A stretch of DNA of 64,000 nucleotides from Acidimicrobiales bacterium (lineage in GTDB: Bacteria; Actinomycetota; Acidimicrobiia; Acidimicrobiales; MedAcidi-G1), in NCBI GenBank assembly GCA_014239855.1, contig JAAZXY010000004.1, positions 1 to 64,000 on the forward strand, given 5' to 3'. This document shows, one piece after another, positions 60,839 through 64,000 of the stretch. A program made the position numbers and the translations under genes. The notes below the pieces were generated by a model, which was not told the DNA's origin, ran no database searches, and saw only the letters and a list, made by a program, of their open reading frames with translations. Positions within the stretch are counted from its first letter, which is position 1. Every line of letters begins with the position of its first letter.

Positions 60839-61666
60839 ATGCCCTCCCCACCCCGCTTCTTCTCGGTCTCATCGGCCGGCACGTTCAACCAGTGCCCCCG
60901 ACGGTGGCGGTTCCGCTACGTCGAGAAGCGGTCCGACCCGCCGGGCGAGGCCGCCCTGCTGGGCACCTTCGTCCATCGGGTACTGGAGCTGCTCTGTGCC
61001 GAACCGGCCGGTGGGCGAACCACCGACCGCGCCCGGGAACTGGCCGCCACCGCCTGGCCCGAAACCCGCGACGACGGCGACTTCATCGCCCTGGCCCTGG
61101 ATGACGACGCGCAACGGCAGTTCCGGTGGCGGGGCTGGACGGCCATCGAGAAGCTCTGGGAGTTCGAGGACCCGGCCCAGGTCGAGGTGGAGGCCACCGA
61201 AGCCAAGGTGTCGGCCACCATCGGCGGCGTCCCCTTCTTCGGCATCATCGATCGCCTCGACAACGCGGCCGACGGGCTGGTGGTCACCGACTACAAGACC
61301 GGCAAGGCCCCCCGCCCGGGTGACGTCCCCGAGAAACTCGACCAGGTCCTGCTCTACGCGGCGGCCGTCGAGGACCAGCGGGGCGAACGCCCCAGCCGGG
61401 GGCGCCTCTACTTCCTGGGCAACAGCATCATCGAGACCCCGGTGACCGAGGACGGCCTCGAGGCGGCGGTGGGTCGATTCGTCGAAACGTGGGACGACGT
61501 CGGCCAGGCATGCGGGTCCGACGAGTTCGAGGCGAAGGTCGGGCCCCTCTGTGGCTGGTGTGCCCACGTGGCCGACTGCGAAGAAGGCGCCGCCGAGGTC
61601 CGCATCCGTGTCTCACGGGGCCGCATGCGGGCCGACGCTCCGGCCCGGACGTTGCTCGCTCTCTGA
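60839..61666 (+). CDS. PD-(D/E)XK nuclease, RecB-like with Fe-S cysteines
   Basis: This 275-residue nuclease of the RecB-family exonuclease group has GTFVHRVLELL (first helix), the catalytic GIIDRLD and VVTDYKTGK (D and ExK/DxK core), and four cysteines for an AddB-like [4Fe-4S] cluster: one at the N-terminus (FNQCPRRW) and three at the C-terminus (CGWCAHVADC). It probably trims or processes DNA ends. ATG 60839 follows the parE stop by 13 bases. Confidence 0.88.
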   Translation: MPSPPRFFSVSSAGTFNQCPRRWRFRYVEKRSDPPGEAALLGTFVHRVLELLCAEPAGGRTTDRARELAATAWPETRDDGDFIALALDDDAQRQFRWRGWTAIEKLWEFEDPAQVEVEATEAKVSATIGGVPFFGIIDRLDNAADGLVVTDYKTGKAPRPGDVPEKLDQVLLYAAAVEDQRGERPSRGRLYFLGNSIIETPVTEDGLEAAVGRFVETWDDVGQACGSDEFEAKVGPLCGWCAHVADCEEGAAEVRIRVSRGRMRADAPARTLLAL

Positions 61667-61685
61667 GGTACGGCGCTCTGAGCGC

Positions 61686-61958
61686 TCAGCCGTCCCGTCG
61701 GCGACGACGCACGGCCACCAGAACCAGCACCAGGGCGGCCACGGCCGCCAGGACGCCCATCCGGTGCAACAGGTCGGCACGCTCGTCGGTCATCTCGACC
61801 GGCGGGGTCTCGAACGGCAGCAGTCCCTCATCGGCCGGCTCATCGACCGGTGCCGGGGTCTCCACCCCGTCAGGAATGACGTCCAGCAGCCCGTCCACCG
61901 GACTGTCGGCCGGCGGAGCGGGACGGGACCGCCGGGCCTGCGGGTCGTAGCCCGCCAT
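61686..61958 (-). CDS. Small tail-anchored hypothetical protein
   Basis: This 90-residue protein has a proline/acidic N-terminal part, a single C-terminal membrane helix (MGVLAAVAALVLVLVAV) and an arginine-rich end (RRRRRDG). It starts by TGATG overlap with the ParA stop, so the two are coupled. No family recognised. It could anchor the ParA-like ATPase to the membrane. Confidence 0.6.
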   Translation of the reverse strand: MAGYDPQARRSRPAPPADSPVDGLLDVIPDGVETPAPVDEPADEGLLPFETPPVEMTDERADLLHRMGVLAAVAALVLVLVAVRRRRRDG

Positions 61959-62848
61959 CAGGCCGAACGCTCCATGAACGGCGGCGTCTCCGGGGAATCG
62001 ACGTCCCGGGGGCTGCTCGCTGCGATCCCCGCCAGGTCGTCCAACGGCGCCACCCGGGCCAGCAACTCGTCGAACTCGGCGGCCGCCTCGGCGGCTCCCG
62101 GACGACGCAGTGCGTGGATGGGCATCGACTGTGCGGCGGCCTCGGACACCGCGGCTCGCAGGTGCACCGGCGGCAGGCACCGCTCCGGGTAGGCCTCCCG
62201 GAGCTGTTCGTTCCAGTAGCGACCGTCGCGGGTCCGCCCCAGCCGATTCACGGCGATGCCGGCGATCTCGGGGCGGCCATCGGGACGGCGCATCTGGATG
62301 CGTTCGATGGTCTGGAGCATGCGTCCCACCCCGTCCACCGCCCACGCCCCGGGTTCGGTCACCACCAGCACCGTGTCAGCGGCGAACAGTGCATTGACCG
62401 TCAGGAGCCCCAGCGACGGCGGACAGTCGATCAGCACCAGTCGGTCATCGGGGGCGGCGGCCGAACCATCGTCGGGGGCGGCCCGCAGGCCCGGGCGCAT
62501 GGCCAGGGCCAACCGATCCTGGGCACCCAGCGGGTCGGTGGCCAACTGGGGCTCGCGGACGGAGAGCTCGGGCGAGGACGCGGCGAGGCTGGGAACCGGC
62601 CCCACCTCGGGCGGCCATCCGCCCGGTTCGACCACCCCGGCGAGACCACCGGGGCGCTCTTCGGTCAGCACGGCGTCGACGCCCCGACCGGGTTCGAAGA
62701 CCCCCAGACCGGTGGTGGCGTTGCCCTGTGGATCCAGGTCGACGACCAGCGTGTCGATCCCCCGGGACGACGCGGCCGATGCCAGCCCGAGGACGACCGT
62801 GGTCTTGCCCACGCCACCCTTCTGGTTCACCACGGCCACCGTGAACAT
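61958..62848 (-). CDS. parA: ParA/MinD-family ATPase
   Basis: This 296-residue ATPase has the deviant Walker A motif QKGGVGKTT (9-17), VVDLDPQGNATTG, and later LVLIDCPPSLG. It resembles ParA/Soj proteins. No ParB gene, parS or dnaA neighbour is present, so it is an orphan that may position something other than the chromosome. A leaderless promoter motif is 6 nt upstream of the ATG. Confidence 0.88.
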   Translation of the reverse strand: MFTVAVVNQKGGVGKTTVVLGLASAASSRGIDTLVVDLDPQGNATTGLGVFEPGRGVDAVLTEERPGGLAGVVEPGGWPPEVGPVPSLAASSPELSVREPQLATDPLGAQDRLALAMRPGLRAAPDDGSAAAPDDRLVLIDCPPSLGLLTVNALFAADTVLVVTEPGAWAVDGVGRMLQTIERIQMRRPDGRPEIAGIAVNRLGRTRDGRYWNEQLREAYPERCLPPVHLRAAVSEAAAQSMPIHALRRPGAAEAAAEFDELLARVAPLDDLAGIAASSPRDVDSPETPPFMERSA

Positions 62849-62854
62849 GTTCGC

Positions 62855-62860
62855 AACCTA
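62855..62860 (-). promoter_or_regulatory. Leaderless-type -10 element (TAGGTT)
   Basis: Minus-strand TAGGTT lies 6 nt before the parA ATG. Confidence 0.45.
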
Positions 62861-62915
62861 ATCCACCCGACCCTTCGGACCGGGGTGCCCCGTCAGTCGG
62901 CCGGCTGGTCGGCGG

Positions 62916-62921
62916 TACCTT
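62916..62921 (+). promoter_or_regulatory. Leaderless-type -10 element (TACCTT)
   Basis: TACCTT lies 6 nt before the mutM ATG. Confidence 0.45.
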
Positions 62922-62927
62922 CGGACC

Positions 62928-63806
62928 ATGCCCGAACTCCCGGAGGTCGAGACGGTCCGAGCCCAGCTCGAACCACTGGTGAGGGGCGCCGTGGTCACCG
63001 ACGCCCGGGCCCACCACTCCGCCAAGTTCGCCTCGGCCCCCGAGGCCATCGGTTCGGCCATCACCGGGATCACCCGTCGCGGCAAGTACCTGCTGTTCGG
63101 ACTGGTCGACGCCGGACCTGACCGTCCCGACCCGGTTCCGCACCCGGGTCCGGACCCGACGCAGGGGCCTGCCGATCGTGAGCTCATCGTGCACCTCGGC
63201 ATGACCGGCGCCCTCCACGTCGACAACGCCCCGCGCCGCTACCCCAATGAACGAGACCCCTACGAGCGGGCCTCGTGGGATCTGGCCGACGGCCGGACCC
63301 TGTGGTTCCGCGACATCCGTCGATTCGGCCGGATCGCCGTGGTCCGGGCCGGCGACCACCGGTCGTTGCCCACCCTGTATCACCTCGGTCCCGAGCCGTT
63401 CGACCCGTCGCTGGACGGGCCACGTTTCCACCGGTCGCTGGCCGCCAGCCGCCGCCGGATCAAGACCCAGTTGCTGTCCCAACGTCCGATAGCCGGCGTG
63501 GGCAACATCTACGCCGACGAAGCCCTCTGGCGGGCCGGGATCCACCCCGCGGCACGGCGGGTGGGTCCCGACCGGGCCGACCTCCTCCTGGGCCATGTCC
63601 GTGACGTACTGGCCGAGGCGCTGGACCATGGCGGAACCACGCTGCGCGACTACCGCACGCCCGACCACTCCACCGGTCGCAACCAGTTTCGCCTGGACTG
63701 CTACGGCCGCTCGGGCCAGCCCTGTCGGCGCTGCGCCACACCGTTGACCTCCCGGGAGTTGGACCAACGCACCGCCACGTGGTGCCCCACCTGTCAGGCC
63801 CACTGA
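62928..63806 (+). CDS. mutM: Formamidopyrimidine-DNA glycosylase MutM (Fpg)
   Basis: This 292-residue base-excision enzyme removes oxidised purines. The catalytic P2-E3 (MPELPEVETVR), GRRGKYLL-like ITRRGKYLL, the helix-two-turn-helix GVGNIYADE and a zinc finger CYGRSGQPCRRC...TWCPTC are present. A proline/aspartate-rich insertion (PDPVPHPGPDPTQG) of about 25 residues breaks an N-domain loop. Confidence 0.95.
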   Translation: MPELPEVETVRAQLEPLVRGAVVTDARAHHSAKFASAPEAIGSAITGITRRGKYLLFGLVDAGPDRPDPVPHPGPDPTQGPADRELIVHLGMTGALHVDNAPRRYPNERDPYERASWDLADGRTLWFRDIRRFGRIAVVRAGDHRSLPTLYHLGPEPFDPSLDGPRFHRSLAASRRRIKTQLLSQRPIAGVGNIYADEALWRAGIHPAARRVGPDRADLLLGHVRDVLAEALDHGGTTLRDYRTPDHSTGRNQFRLDCYGRSGQPCRRCATPLTSRELDQRTATWCPTCQAH

Positions 63807-63879
63807 CCCGGCCCGCCCGGGACCGGGCAACAACCCGGTAACGGGCCGAGGGTGCCCCGGCTGAATCCGCGCCGACCCC

Positions 63880-63885
63880 TACGAT
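63880..63885 (+). promoter_or_regulatory. Leaderless-type -10 element (TACGAT)
   Basis: TACGAT lies 7 nt before GTG 63893 of the last, partial gene. Confidence 0.4.
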
Positions 63886-63892
63886 CTCCGCC

Positions 63893-64000
63893 GTGCCCCG
63901 CATCCGTCGCCGCCGGTCCGCTCCCGCGGCGATCGTGGTCGGCGCCATGGTGATCCTGGGCGCCACGGGCTCGCTGGTGGCCGTCGCCGGCCCCTTCGAC
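63893..64000 (+). CDS. N-terminal fragment of an exported or membrane protein (partial)
   Basis: Only 36 codons are in the window: MPRIRRRRSAP then a hydrophobic stretch (AAIVVGAMVILGATGSLVAVAG), a signal peptide or first membrane helix. The rest is cut off, so no family can be given. GTG start after a leaderless motif. Confidence 0.55.
   Translation, partial: MPRIRRRRSAPAAIVVGAMVILGATGSLVAVAGPFD

Overview
The window is a dense, high-GC stretch with a standard genetic code apart from two UGA codons discussed below. It fits an actinobacterium, and I would guess a free-living Acidimicrobiia-type lineage. Evidence: an actinobacterial SepX/GlpR-like membrane protein near moeA, a cysteine-tailed ferrochelatase, an FmdB/CpaB-like pair, many crotonase/thiolase/DUF35 acyl-CoA genes, and a recurring leaderless promoter signature (TANNNT, 5-9 nt, start codon). 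No transposase, phage gene, CRISPR or rRNA was seen; there is one tRNA (Ala, CGC). No gap between genes exceeds about 300 bases.

Layout. 1-10 kb (+): tail of a glycine-betaine-type binding protein and a terminator, then one overlapping operon of amino-acid ABC permease/ATPase, nucleoside ABC ATPase and two permeases, a PhyH dioxygenase, adenosine deaminase and a split acyl-CoA synthetase (ADP-forming) pair. 10-16.5 kb: YcaQ-like glycosylase, dienoyl-CoA isomerase-like crotonase, PfkB/adenosine-type kinase (-), M1 aminopeptidase (+), DUF4333-like lipoprotein. 16.5-28 kb: ferredoxin reductase and P450-type ferredoxin, two thiolase-like proteins with a tandem DUF35 protein, Zn alcohol dehydrogenase, crotonases, RraA, an ArsC-family gene with an in-frame UGA, PII, GntR, SDR, asparaginase. 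28-32 kb: DUF6356, Lrp, YbaK, a second ArsC-family gene with an in-frame UGA, acyl-CoA ligase. 32-39.6 kb (-): two paralogous lipoproteins, a giant Calx-beta-bearing HlyD/MacA-like adaptor, ABC ATPase, ABC permease, then RsgA. 39.6-45 kb: GpgS-like glycosyltransferase, tRNA-Ala, SepX/GlpR-like protein, moaC, moaA, moeA, plsY. 45-64 kb: FmdB, CpaB-like protein, UppP, PmbA/TldD, thioesterase, PAP2, DXS, NfuA, crotonase, ferrochelatase, a type IIA topoisomerase pair, RecB-like nuclease, ParA, MutM.

The most exciting content is a pair of predicted selenoproteins. At 23875-24261 (-) and 30166-30537 (+) are two arsenate reductase (ArsC) family genes in which the HNPxC catalytic cysteine codon is UGA. 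Each UGA is followed by a stable hairpin whose loop begins with G, 23 and 22 nt downstream, as expected of a bacterial SECIS element. Ordinary gene calling would start both proteins after the active site and miss it. Other points of interest are the adaptor with three Calx-beta-like repeats, the thiolase-like/tandem-DUF35/ferredoxin cluster that resembles steroid side-chain aldolase systems, widespread leaderless promoters, and short tandem duplications that repeatedly sit on stop codons.
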